A stretch of DNA of 64,000 bases from Streptomyces cellulosae (GTDB lineage: Bacteria; Actinomycetota; Actinomycetes; Streptomycetales; Streptomycetaceae), in the NCBI RefSeq assembly GCF_000721105.1, contig NZ_JOEV01000029.1, forward strand, positions 61,531-125,530. The letters are read 5' to 3'. Position 1 is the stretch's first letter. Every line of letters starts with the position of its first letter. This document shows positions 16,415 through 24,273 of this stretch, in pieces. A program made the translations under genes and the position numbers. The notes below the pieces were generated by a model, which saw nothing but the letters and a program-made list of their open reading frames with translations, searched no databases and was not told the DNA's origin.

Positions 16415-17803
16415 TCAGAACTGCAGGGACTTGGTCTGGAGGTACTCGGTGAGGCCGTGCGCGCCGAGTTCGCGGCCCACGCCCGACTGCTTGTAACCCC
16501 CGAAGGGGGCCAGCGGGTTGAAGCGGCCTCCGTTGATGTCGACCTGCCCGGTGTCCATCCGGCGGGCGAAGGCGACCGCCTCGGCCTCGTCGCCGGCCCA
16601 GACGGCGCCCGCGAGGCCGTAGACCGTGCCGTTGGCGATGCGCAGGGCGTCCTCCTCGTCCTCGTAGCGCAGGACCGACAGGACCGGGCCGAAGATCTCC
16701 TCCTGGGCGATGGTCATCTCCGGGGTGACGTCGGCGAAGACGGTGGGGCTGACGAAGTAGCCCGGCTCGCGCGGGGATTCGGGTCCTCCGGCGACCAGCC
16801 GGGCACCCTCGGCCAAGCCCTTCTCGATGTAACCCCGCACCCTTGCCTGCTGCTTGGCGTTGACGACCGGGCCGATGCGCTCGCCGTACTTCGCGGCGGC
16901 CGTGGCGGCCAGCTCGACCGCCTCCTCGTACTGGTCGCGGTGGACGAGCATCCGCGTCCAGGCGCTGCAGGTCTGACCGGAGTTGGACATGACGTTGGCG
17001 ACGCCGACATTGACCGCCCGGGCGAGGTCGGCGCTCGGCAGGATGACGTTGGCGGACTTGCCGCCCAGCTCCAGGGCGACCTTCTTGACGGCCGCGCCCG
17101 CCGTCGCGCCGATCCGACGGCCGACGGCGGTGGAGCCGGTGAAGGAGACCAGGTCGACGTCCGGGTGCTCGGCGAGGGCCTGGCCGGCGACCGGGCCGAG
17201 GCCGGTGACCAGGTTGAAGACTCCCGCCGGGATGCCCGCTTCGTCGACCGCCTCGGCGAAGAGCTGGGCGACCAACGGGGTGTCCTCGGCGGGCTTCAGC
17301 ACCACCGTGCAGCCCGCCGCCAGCGCCGGGGCGACCTTGGCGACGATCTGGTGGAGCGGGTAGTTCCAGGGGGTGATCGCGCCGACCACGCCGATCGGCT
17401 CGTGGTGGACGACGGAGTTGCCGGCCTTCTCCTCGAAGGGGTACGTGGCCGCGAGCTCGGCGTAGGAGCCCGCGACCGCGATCGGCGTGCCCGCGTGGAC
17501 GTTCTGCGAGAACTTCAGGGGCGAGCCCAGCTCGGCGGTGACCGTCTCGGCGATCTCGTCCTTGCGGGCCACCAGCACGTCCCTCAGGGCGGCCAGCCGC
17601 GCCGCCCGTTCGGCGGGTGCGATCGCGGCCCAGGCCGGGAAGGCCGCCCGGGCGGCCCGTACGGCGGCCTCGACGTCCTCGGCGGTGCCGGCCGGGACCC
17701 GGCCGATGACCTGCTCGTCGACCGGGTTCACGACGTCGATGGTGTCCCGGCCCGCGGCGGACCGCCACGCGCCGTCGATGTACATGCCGTCGTGTGCCTT
17801 CAT
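16415..17803 (-). CDS. NAD-dependent aldehyde dehydrogenase
   Basis: 462 residues, complete. Catalytic Cys279 (SNSGQTC), general base Glu245 (LELGGKS), the ITPWNYPL cofactor region (143-150) and the EEIFGP motif are present. It belongs to the betaine/succinate-semialdehyde-like branch, with substrate not resolvable by eye. GGGAGG precedes the ATG. It is the first gene of a two-gene operon with the alcohol dehydrogenase. A TetR-type palindrome lies 59-77 bases upstream. Confidence 0.95.
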   Translation of the reverse strand: MKAHDGMYIDGAWRSAAGRDTIDVVNPVDEQVIGRVPAGTAEDVEAAVRAARAAFPAWAAIAPAERAARLAALRDVLVARKDEIAETVTAELGSPLKFSQNVHAGTPIAVAGSYAELAATYPFEEKAGNSVVHHEPIGVVGAITPWNYPLHQIVAKVAPALAAGCTVVLKPAEDTPLVAQLFAEAVDEAGIPAGVFNLVTGLGPVAGQALAEHPDVDLVSFTGSTAVGRRIGATAGAAVKKVALELGGKSANVILPSADLARAVNVGVANVMSNSGQTCSAWTRMLVHRDQYEEAVELAATAAAKYGERIGPVVNAKQQARVRGYIEKGLAEGARLVAGGPESPREPGYFVSPTVFADVTPEMTIAQEEIFGPVLSVLRYEDEEDALRIANGTVYGLAGAVWAGDEAEAVAFARRMDTGQVDINGGRFNPLAPFGGYKQSGVGRELGAHGLTEYLQTKSLQF

Positions 17804-17861
17804 CGTGCGTCCTCCCGGGCGGGTGGTGTCGTCGTCCACGTCGCAAACCAGCGACCACCAC

Positions 17862-17880
17862 AAACTAGCGGTGTTAGTTT
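17862..17880. promoter_or_regulatory. Second copy of the 19-base TetR operator
   Basis: AAACTAGCGGTGTTAGTTT matches AAATTAGCACTGCTAGTTT (12441-12459) at 15 of 19 positions and keeps the outer AAA..TTT and inner TAG half-sites. Located upstream of the aldehyde/alcohol dehydrogenase operon. Confidence 0.7.
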
Positions 17881-17959
17881 TCCGGCGCCAGGGATCTCCC
17901 GGACGTCCGGACCGCGGACCCGACGGGCGGTGGCGCGGGGTGCGTCCAGCGAAGCGCGT

Positions 17960-19300
17960 CTACTCACCCAGGTCCGGCAGCCGCGCCGGGGCCGGGCAGA
18001 TGCGTTCGCCGTGCTGGTCGAAGACGAACAGGTGGGCGATGTCGACGAGGAGGGGGACCTGCATGCCGCGGCGGAGGTCGATGTCGGGAGTGGTGCGGAC
18101 CACGAGGTCGCCGGGGAGGCGGGCCTCCTGGCGCGCGGGCTCGGGGTAGGTGTCCGGCGGGCCGTCCAGGACCCCCACCGGACCGGCCCGCAGGGCTTCC
18201 GCGCGCTCCCGGAGGCGGGCCAGGACCGTGCCGCTCTCGCGGCGGCGGCGCCGGGCGGCGTGGACGGCGGGGCGCGGGGCCTCCAGGTCCGGTACGAGGG
18301 CGGGGCTGGAGCCGGTGTTGAAGTGGACGAGAACCTCGTGGCCCTGGAACTCCACGTGTTCCACCAGCCCGCTGATCGCGACCTCGCCGGGGCGGGCGGC
18401 GGAGGGCTTGGCCAGGCGTATCGCCTCCGAACGCAGGCCCACGACGACCTCGCGCCCTTGCTGGACACGGAGCAACTGGTGGTCCAGGGAGAGGGGTTCG
18501 GGCAGCCGGAGGTACTGCTTGCCGAGGCTGATGGTCATCGCGCCGTCGAGCGGGGCGCGGACCAGGCCGCGCAGGAGGTTGATGCGGGGGGTGCCGATGA
18601 AGGCGGCGACGAAGACGTTGCGCGGCAGGGCGTACACCGAGCGGGGGGTGCCGATCTGCTGGAGGATGCCGCCACGCAGGACGGCGACCCGGTCGCCGAG
18701 CGACATGGCCTCGGCCTGGTCGTGGGTGACGTACACCGTGGTGACGCCCAGTTGGCGGGTGAGGGCGGCTATTTCGGCGCGCAGGTGGTTGCGGAGCTTG
18801 GCGTCGAGGTTGGAGAGCGGTTCGTCCATCAGGAAGACCGAGGGGTGGCGGGCGATCGCCCGCCCCATGGCGACCCGCTGGCGTTCACCACCGGAGAGCT
18901 GGGCGGGGAAGCGGTCGAGGAGGTCCTCGATGCCCAGCATGCGGGCGGTGGCGTCCACGCGCGGGCCGGGGTCCTCGCCGGGGGCCTCGATGCGCAGCGG
19001 GAAGCCGATGTTGCCGCGGGTCGTCATGTTCGGGTACAGGGCGAAGTTCTGGAACACCATCGCCATGTTCCGCTCGGAGGGGAGCAGATCGTTGGCGTAC
19101 TCGCCGTCGAGCCGCAGCTGCCCCTCGGTGATCTCCTCCAGACCGGCGATCATCCTGAGCAGGGTGGACTTGCCGCAGCCGGAGGGGCCGAGCAGGACGA
19201 GGAACTCGCCGGGCGCGATGTCCAGCGACAGCCGGTCCACCACGCGGACGCCTCGCGTGTAGGTCTTGCTCACGTCATGCAGAGAGATGGCGCGTGTCAT
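17960..19300 (-). CDS. ABC transporter ATP-binding protein, UgpC/MsiK type
   Basis: 446 residues. Walker A GPSGCGKST (38-46), Q-loop, the LSGGERQR signature, Walker B VFLMDEP and the switch histidine (YVTHDQAEAMSLGDR) are intact, followed by a C-terminal TOBE/OB region of about 200 residues. This class energises sugar and polyol importers and in Streptomyces often serves several permeases in trans. No permease or binding protein gene is next to it, which fits a shared ATPase. It is longer than typical MsiK (about 378 residues) through an Arg/Ala-rich insertion near residues 325-385. GGGGGC lies near the start ATG. Confidence 0.93.
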   Translation of the reverse strand: MTRAISLHDVSKTYTRGVRVVDRLSLDIAPGEFLVLLGPSGCGKSTLLRMIAGLEEITEGQLRLDGEYANDLLPSERNMAMVFQNFALYPNMTTRGNIGFPLRIEAPGEDPGPRVDATARMLGIEDLLDRFPAQLSGGERQRVAMGRAIARHPSVFLMDEPLSNLDAKLRNHLRAEIAALTRQLGVTTVYVTHDQAEAMSLGDRVAVLRGGILQQIGTPRSVYALPRNVFVAAFIGTPRINLLRGLVRAPLDGAMTISLGKQYLRLPEPLSLDHQLLRVQQGREVVVGLRSEAIRLAKPSAARPGEVAISGLVEHVEFQGHEVLVHFNTGSSPALVPDLEAPRPAVHAARRRRRESGTVLARLRERAEALRAGPVGVLDGPPDTYPEPARQEARLPGDLVVRTTPDIDLRRGMQVPLLVDIAHLFVFDQHGERICPAPARLPDLGE

Positions 19301-19463
19301 GGCAGTGCCCCCGGGGGCTGACTGAGCGAACGCTGGTGCTCGGCGGTGGGACGCCACGTGCGGGACGTACGGGGCGTATGAGTCACGGAAGCTAACGGAT
19401 TGTGTGCGTCCAGGGGAAGACACTTGGCGGAATCGGACGCGCCGGTCCGGCAGGTGAGAAAAC

Positions 19464-19495
19464 GGACGGCCCAAATCAGCGGGTTTGGGCGGTCC
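19464..19495 (-). terminator. Terminator hairpin with the sortase stop codon in its loop
   Basis: Arms GCCCAAA and TTTGGGC (19469-19475, 19484-19490) are perfect and extended by outer GGAC/GTCC pairs. The stop codon 19476-19478 is in the loop. On the minus strand the stem is followed by GTTTTC, giving a classical terminator. Confidence 0.75.
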
Positions 19496-20633
19496 GGCCG
19501 GGCGCCTGGATCTCGGTGAGGTGGGCGAAGACGACGACGTTGCCCGAGTAGCCGGTCCTGCGGTCGTAGCGGCCGCCGCAGGTGATCAGCCGCAGTTCGG
19601 GGCGGCCGCGGGCGCCGTACACCTCGCGGTCGGGGAAGTGCTTCTTCTCGTACGTCCTGACGGCGTCCACGGTGTAGACGGCGATCCGCCCGTCGGCGCG
19701 CCGGACCTCGATGTGACGGCCGGGCTTCATTTCGGTGAGGCCCGCGAAGACGGCGGGGCCGGTGTCCGTGTCCAGGTGCCCGACGGCCACGGCGGTCCCC
19801 TGCTCGCCGGGCCACGGCCCGCCCTCGTACCAGCCCACCAGGTTGGGGTCGCCCTCCGGCGGCGCGGACATACGCCGCTGGCGGTCGAGCCGCAGCGCCG
19901 TGACCGGGGCGTCGATCCCCACGAACGGGACGGTCAGCCGGGTCGCACGGGACCGGGGCAGGACACGGCGCGGTGGGGCCGGGGCCGGACGGCGGGGGGC
20001 TGCCCCGGGGGGTCGCGCCGGGCGGCGGGGTGGAACGGAGCGGGCGGTGGGGTGCGGGCCGGGGTGGGCGCCGGGGGGCTTCGATCCGGGCGCGCCGGCG
20101 CGGGTACCGGGGGGCTGCGGTCCGGCCGGGTGGGAGCGGGCACCGGGTGGCTGCGGTCCGGCCGCGTGGGAGCGGGCACCGGGTGGCCGTGCGCCGCCAT
20201 GCGGTGCGGCTCGGGCGCCGGGCCGCTGCGCGGGACCGGCGGCGGGTCGGGCGCCGGGCCGCTGTGCGGGGCCACCCGCGTCGGCTCGCGCACCACCCCG
20301 CTTCGGCCTCTCCGCTCCGGCGCAGGTCTCCGCGGTCCCTGCCCCGGCCCGCTCGCGTGGCCCCTGCTGCCGGGGCGGCCCGTTCCGCGGCGGGGTGCCG
20401 TGCAGCCCGGTGCCGGTCGGGAACCGTTCCTGTCGGACCGCTCGGGCGTCGATGCGGGCCCCGGGAGCCCCGGGGGTGCCCGGAGGGGCGATGGCGGCCG
20501 CCCCTCCGGGCTCCTCGTCCTGCGCCCACCAGGCACAGCCCACCACCAGGGAGACCGTCAGCACGACCGTTCTGGCGAGGCGGTAGGCACGCGTCCGGTA
20601 CCAGGGCCTGCGGATGCGCCTACGCGGCGCCAT
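19476..20633 (-). CDS. Class E/F-type sortase with long proline-rich stalk
   Basis: 385 residues. One N-terminal membrane helix (about 17-37), a proline/arginine/glycine-rich low-complexity region to about residue 215 with near-repeats such as PAGPQPPG, then a sortase domain with the catalytic His in A-V-G-H-L-D-T and Cys in L-I-T-C-G-G, plus a downstream Arg. The TCGG active site fits actinobacterial class F-like enzymes. It would act at the outer membrane face as a transpeptidase or protease. The start overlaps the stop of the upstream secreted-protein gene by 14 bases, so the two are translationally coupled and probably work together. Confidence 0.9.
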   Translation of the reverse strand: MAPRRRIRRPWYRTRAYRLARTVVLTVSLVVGCAWWAQDEEPGGAAAIAPPGTPGAPGARIDARAVRQERFPTGTGLHGTPPRNGPPRQQGPRERAGAGTAETCAGAERPKRGGARADAGGPAQRPGARPAAGPAQRPGARAAPHGGARPPGARSHAAGPQPPGARSHPAGPQPPGTRAGAPGSKPPGAHPGPHPTARSVPPRRPARPPGAAPRRPAPAPPRRVLPRSRATRLTVPFVGIDAPVTALRLDRQRRMSAPPEGDPNLVGWYEGGPWPGEQGTAVAVGHLDTDTGPAVFAGLTEMKPGRHIEVRRADGRIAVYTVDAVRTYEKKHFPDREVYGARGRPELRLITCGGRYDRRTGYSGNVVVFAHLTEIQAPGRTAQTR

Positions 20634-21228
20634 GCTGACGACGCCGCCGGAACCAGACCGTCCCGGTGACCGCGGCCAGCCCCACCGCGGCGGCACCGGC
20701 GACCGGGGTGAAGGCCGCGCCCCGGGCGAGTCCGCCACCGCCGGCGGGCGGGCCATCGTGGGGACCGGGCGACGGGGAGGCCGACGGGTCCGCGCAGCTG
20801 ACCGTGAACACCTTGCGCTTGCCCGCGCCGGCGCCGCCGACGATGTTCCAGGTGAGCTTGTACATGCCGTCGGGCAGGGACAGGATCTCGGTGCTGCCGC
20901 TGCCGTCCGGCAGACTGAGGACGCCGTCACGTCTCGCGCCGCCCTGGACGGGGGGTTGCGTCACGATGGACCACTGGATGCTCTGGTTGGGGTCGAACCC
21001 GGTGGCGTCGACGTAGAACTTGCAGACCTTGGTCTCGTCCTTCGGATCACCGGGCGGCGTCGTGTGGGTCGGATCCGCCCTGTGGATCTTGACGGTGCCG
21101 TTGTCCCCGGGCGCCGCCGGCGCGGCGACGGCGGCCGTCGTCCCCGCCAGGGAGCCCACGGTGACGGTGAGCGCCGCGAGAGCGGCGGTGCGCAGTCCGG
21201 CGCGGCGCTGAAGAGGCATGGTGGACAT
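20620..21228 (-). CDS. Secreted, membrane-anchored protein paired with sortase
   Basis: 202 residues. Signal peptide with basic start and Ala-rich core (about 1-36), an extracellular domain with two cysteines (Cys69 and Cys144, a likely disulfide), a Pro/Ser/Gly spacer and a C-terminal hydrophobic helix ending in RRRR. This is the architecture of a sortase substrate, yet I see no LPXTG or LAXTG motif before the helix; only L-A-R-G-A. AAGG-type site GGAGG lies 7 bases before the ATG. It is co-transcribed with the sortase. Substrate status is inference from the gene pair. Confidence 0.85.
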   Translation of the reverse strand: MSTMPLQRRAGLRTAALAALTVTVGSLAGTTAAVAAPAAPGDNGTVKIHRADPTHTTPPGDPKDETKVCKFYVDATGFDPNQSIQWSIVTQPPVQGGARRDGVLSLPDGSGSTEILSLPDGMYKLTWNIVGGAGAGKRKVFTVSCADPSASPSPGPHDGPPAGGGGLARGAAFTPVAGAAAVGLAAVTGTVWFRRRRQHGAA

Positions 21229-21240
21229 GCAGGTTCCTCC

Positions 21241-21281
21241 GAGTCAGACGATTTTCATACAAATCGCAGTTGATCTGACTC
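21241..21281. promoter_or_regulatory. Nested inverted repeats upstream of the sortase operon
   Basis: Outer arms GAGTCAGA (21241-21248) and TCTGACTC (21274-21281) are perfect. Inside lies CGATTT-6-AAATCG (21249-21266). The ribosome site of the secreted-protein gene is directly adjacent at 21236-21240, so a transcript through this region could fold next to the ribosome site. AT-rich bases here also suggest a promoter. Confidence 0.5.
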
Positions 21282-21329
21282 TTTGTCACGTCCGCGCCCG
21301 TAGTGGTGGGAGCATCGCCCTACGACCCG

Positions 21330-22568
21330 TCAGGAATCCCTCTTCCGGTCCAGTGCGAACCCCGCTCGGCGGGGCGCGGTCTCCGGCGCCGGTCCCCCGG
21401 CCGTGCTGCCGGGCGAGCGCAGCGCGACCCCCGAGGACAGCAGCAGCAAGCCGCCGAGCATCACGAACGGTGCCGCCACGCCCGCGACGCCGGCCACCAG
21501 GCCCGCCGTGGCCGGTGCGGCGACCTGGCCGAGGCGGTTGCCGGTCAGGCGGAGGGCGAGGGCGGTGGAGCGGGCGTCGTCGGGGGCCGCCTGGACGACC
21601 GTCGTCATGGACAGCGGCTGTCCGACGCCCAGGCAGAAGCCGAGGGCGACCAGCATGAGCGCCAGCGCCCACACGGGCACCGGCAGCGCGATGCCGGCGC
21701 ACAGCACGGCCGCCGACAGGCAGGTCACGGTGAGCAGCAGGGCCCGGCCCAGCAGTCGCAGCAGCGGCGTCAGCACCAGACGGCAGGCGATGGTGGCCGC
21801 GGCGCGCAGACTGAGCAGTACGCCGATCACGTGCGGCGTGATCCCCCGGTGCTCGCCGACCACCGGCAGGTAGGCGGTGAGGATGTCGGTGGCGGACAGC
21901 ACCGACAGGCTGATGAGGATGCCCGCGGGCACGCCCCGGGCGCGGAGGATGCGCCGGACGGGGACGCGGTCGCCCGGGGCGGTACGGGACGTGAGGGCCG
22001 TACGGTCCTCGATGCGCCACAGCGACGTGAAGGCGACCGCGGCGCCCGCGCCCGCCACGACGAGGGCGAGCGCGCTGGTGCCCGCCATGTCCCGGCCGCC
22101 GATCAGCGCGCCCGCCGCGATCGGGCCGACCAGTTGGCCGAGCGAGGCGCCGATGGTGAAGTGGCCGAAGTTGCGGTCCTGTTCGTGCGGCGCGGACTGG
22201 CGGGCGACCAGCGACTGGGCGCCGATCACGAAGCAGAGGTGGCCGAGGCCCATCACTCCGCTCCAGATCGCCATCGCCCACAGGGTGCCCACGACACCGC
22301 TCAGCGCACAGCCGCCGGATATCAGGACCACGCCGGCCGGCAGCAGGGGCGCGCAACGGCCGTGGTCGGTGCGGCGGCCCAGCGGTACGGCGGCGAAGAG
22401 GGGGAGCAGCGCGTACACACCGGCGATGACCCCGATCGCCCGCTCGTCGGCGCCCAGCGCGAGAGCCCGGTAGGAGACGGCGGGCCGGGCCATCGACACC
22501 GCCCCCTGCGCGAAGCTGAAGGCGATGACGAGGCGGAGCAGCCAGCCGCGGTTCCCACCGGGCTCCAT
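21330..22568 (-). CDS. MFS transporter
   Basis: 412 residues with twelve predicted membrane helices and the conserved GRRTDHGR loop between helices 2 and 3 (about 63-70). No substrate-specific feature. GGAGG precedes ATG 22568 at good spacing. The gene lies in the same direction as the sortase pair but more than 100 bases away with its own context, so it is probably separate. A drug or metabolite exporter is the usual role of such single-gene MFS proteins. Confidence 0.92.
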   Translation of the reverse strand: MEPGGNRGWLLRLVIAFSFAQGAVSMARPAVSYRALALGADERAIGVIAGVYALLPLFAAVPLGRRTDHGRCAPLLPAGVVLISGGCALSGVVGTLWAMAIWSGVMGLGHLCFVIGAQSLVARQSAPHEQDRNFGHFTIGASLGQLVGPIAAGALIGGRDMAGTSALALVVAGAGAAVAFTSLWRIEDRTALTSRTAPGDRVPVRRILRARGVPAGILISLSVLSATDILTAYLPVVGEHRGITPHVIGVLLSLRAAATIACRLVLTPLLRLLGRALLLTVTCLSAAVLCAGIALPVPVWALALMLVALGFCLGVGQPLSMTTVVQAAPDDARSTALALRLTGNRLGQVAAPATAGLVAGVAGVAAPFVMLGGLLLLSSGVALRSPGSTAGGPAPETAPRRAGFALDRKRDS

Positions 22569-22661
22569 GAGAACGACCTCCGACGAGTGATCCGTTGATG
22601 CTCAGGACTGGTGATTCGTCGAGGCCTGGGACGAGTGATCGGGCGAGGCCGGGGACGATTG

Positions 22662-24083
22662 TCAGATGATGCCGAACAGGATGCCCGCGCCGAGTACCAC
22701 GAGGGAGGTCAGGGCAGCCCACTTGACCACGAACCGGGTGTGGTCGCCGAACTCGACCTTGGCCATGCCGACGAGGACGTAGACGGCCGGGACGAGCGGG
22801 CTCGACATGTGCAGCGGCTGGCCGACCAGCGAGGCCCGGGCGATCTCCAGGGACGAGACGCCGTGCGCCTGGCCCGCCTCGGCGAGGACCGGCAGGATGC
22901 CGAAGTAGAAGCCGTCGTTGGACATGAAGTACGTGAACGGGATGCTCAGCACGCCGGTCACGAGTGCCATGTGCGGGCCCATCCCCTCGGGGATGTTGCC
23001 GACGACCCACTTGGCCATGTGGTCCACCATGCCGGTGCCCTGCAGGACTCCGGTGAAGACGGCGGCGGCGAAGACCATGCCGGCGACGTTGAGCACGTTC
23101 TCGGCGTGGGCGCCGAGACGGGCCTTCTGGTCGGGCATGTGCGGGAAGTTCACCGTGAGCGCGAGCGCGGCGCCGAGCAGGAACAGCACCGGGATCGGCA
23201 GGTACTCCATGATCATGGCGGTGAGCAGGACCACCGTGAGCAGGGCGTTGAACCAGTACAGCTTGGGGCGCAGGGTGGGCCGGTTCGGGTCCAGGACCTG
23301 CATGGCCTTGTCGGGCTCGTCGTCCTCGGCAGCCGCGTCCGTACCGGAACCGCCGGTGGGGACAGCGCCCTTGCCCTTGCCGGCGCCACCGGTGCCGGAA
23401 CCGGCGCCCACGAGGACCGTCTCGGACTCCTTCTCCTTCTCCTCCACCAGCACCTCGTCCAGCGTCAGCACGCCGAGCCGCCGGCGCTCACGCACACCGA
23501 GGACGTACGAGAGGGCGAAGACACCCAGCAGACCCACGCCGAGGGCCGGGATCATCGGGACGAAGATGTCGCTGGCGTCCAGCTTCAGCGCGGTCGCGGC
23601 GCGGGCGGTCGGGCCGCCCCACGGCAGCGTGTTCATCACGCCGTTGGCCATCGCGGCCACCCCGGTCATCACGACCAGACTCATCTTCAGGCGCTTGTAC
23701 AGCGGGTACATCGCCGAGACCGTGATCATGAAGGTGGTCGAACCGTCGCCGTCGAGCGAGACGATCGCGGCGAGGACGGCGGTGCCGACGACGATCCGCA
23801 TCGGGTCGGCCTTGCAGAACTTCAGGATCCCCCGGACGATCGGGTCGAAGAGTCCGACGTCGATCATCACGCCGAAGTAAACGATCGCGAACATGAGCAT
23901 CGCCGCGGTGGGGGCGAGGCTGGTGACGCCGTCGATGACGTAGTCACCGAGCTTGGCGCCCTTCCCGACGAACACGCAGAACAGTGCGGGGATCAGTACG
24001 AGCGCCGCGATCGGCGACATCTTCTTCAGCATGATCAGGACCAGGAAGGTCGCGATCATGGCGAAGCCGAGGATGGTCAGCAT
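22662..24083 (-). CDS. CitMHS family citrate:metal symporter
   Basis: 473 residues. The N-terminal MLTILGFAMIATFLVLIM segment and the many helices with the central charged loop (VLVEEKEKESET, about 206-217) match CitMHS proteins, which import citrate complexed with a divalent metal using protons. A Gly/Lys-rich stretch follows in the same loop. The start ATG 24083 has only a weak ribosome site. The upstream region repeats CGTTGAC/ACGTTAGG motifs (about 24135-24180) that may be regulatory. No two-component system for citrate is adjacent. Confidence 0.92.
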   Translation of the reverse strand: MLTILGFAMIATFLVLIMLKKMSPIAALVLIPALFCVFVGKGAKLGDYVIDGVTSLAPTAAMLMFAIVYFGVMIDVGLFDPIVRGILKFCKADPMRIVVGTAVLAAIVSLDGDGSTTFMITVSAMYPLYKRLKMSLVVMTGVAAMANGVMNTLPWGGPTARAATALKLDASDIFVPMIPALGVGLLGVFALSYVLGVRERRRLGVLTLDEVLVEEKEKESETVLVGAGSGTGGAGKGKGAVPTGGSGTDAAAEDDEPDKAMQVLDPNRPTLRPKLYWFNALLTVVLLTAMIMEYLPIPVLFLLGAALALTVNFPHMPDQKARLGAHAENVLNVAGMVFAAAVFTGVLQGTGMVDHMAKWVVGNIPEGMGPHMALVTGVLSIPFTYFMSNDGFYFGILPVLAEAGQAHGVSSLEIARASLVGQPLHMSSPLVPAVYVLVGMAKVEFGDHTRFVVKWAALTSLVVLGAGILFGII

Positions 24084-24254
24084 GAGTGGATACCTAACGT
24101 TCGCCCTTGAACATCCCACCAGGGACGGCGGTGCGTTGACGTTAGGTCCCGTCAAGCGGCGTTAACAAGACGTTGACATGCGAGCAATAAGCGCAAAACT
24201 GCTGGTCACGGCTTTGCGCTGCTCACAGGGGGTGCGTTTTCAGCCCTCCTGCGG

Positions 24255-24273
24255 CCTGCCTTCAGCCGGCAGG
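24255..24273 (-). terminator. Hairpin containing the oxidoreductase stop codon
   Basis: CCTGCC-TTCAGCC-GGCAGG on the plus strand, 6-base arms, with the stop codon 24262-24264 in the loop. Weak as a terminator because no T-run follows directly. The remaining bases to 24083 hold the citrate-transporter promoter and no gene. Confidence 0.45.

Noticed and set aside
16457..19321. A 954-residue plus-strand frame over the aldehyde dehydrogenase and ABC ATPase genes
   Set aside because: Both minus-strand genes have complete family motifs, and the plus-strand frame has none.
22569..22661. GACGAGTGATC repeats between the MFS and citrate transporter genes
   Set aside because: Only two or three imperfect short copies without palindromic symmetry; not listed as a feature.
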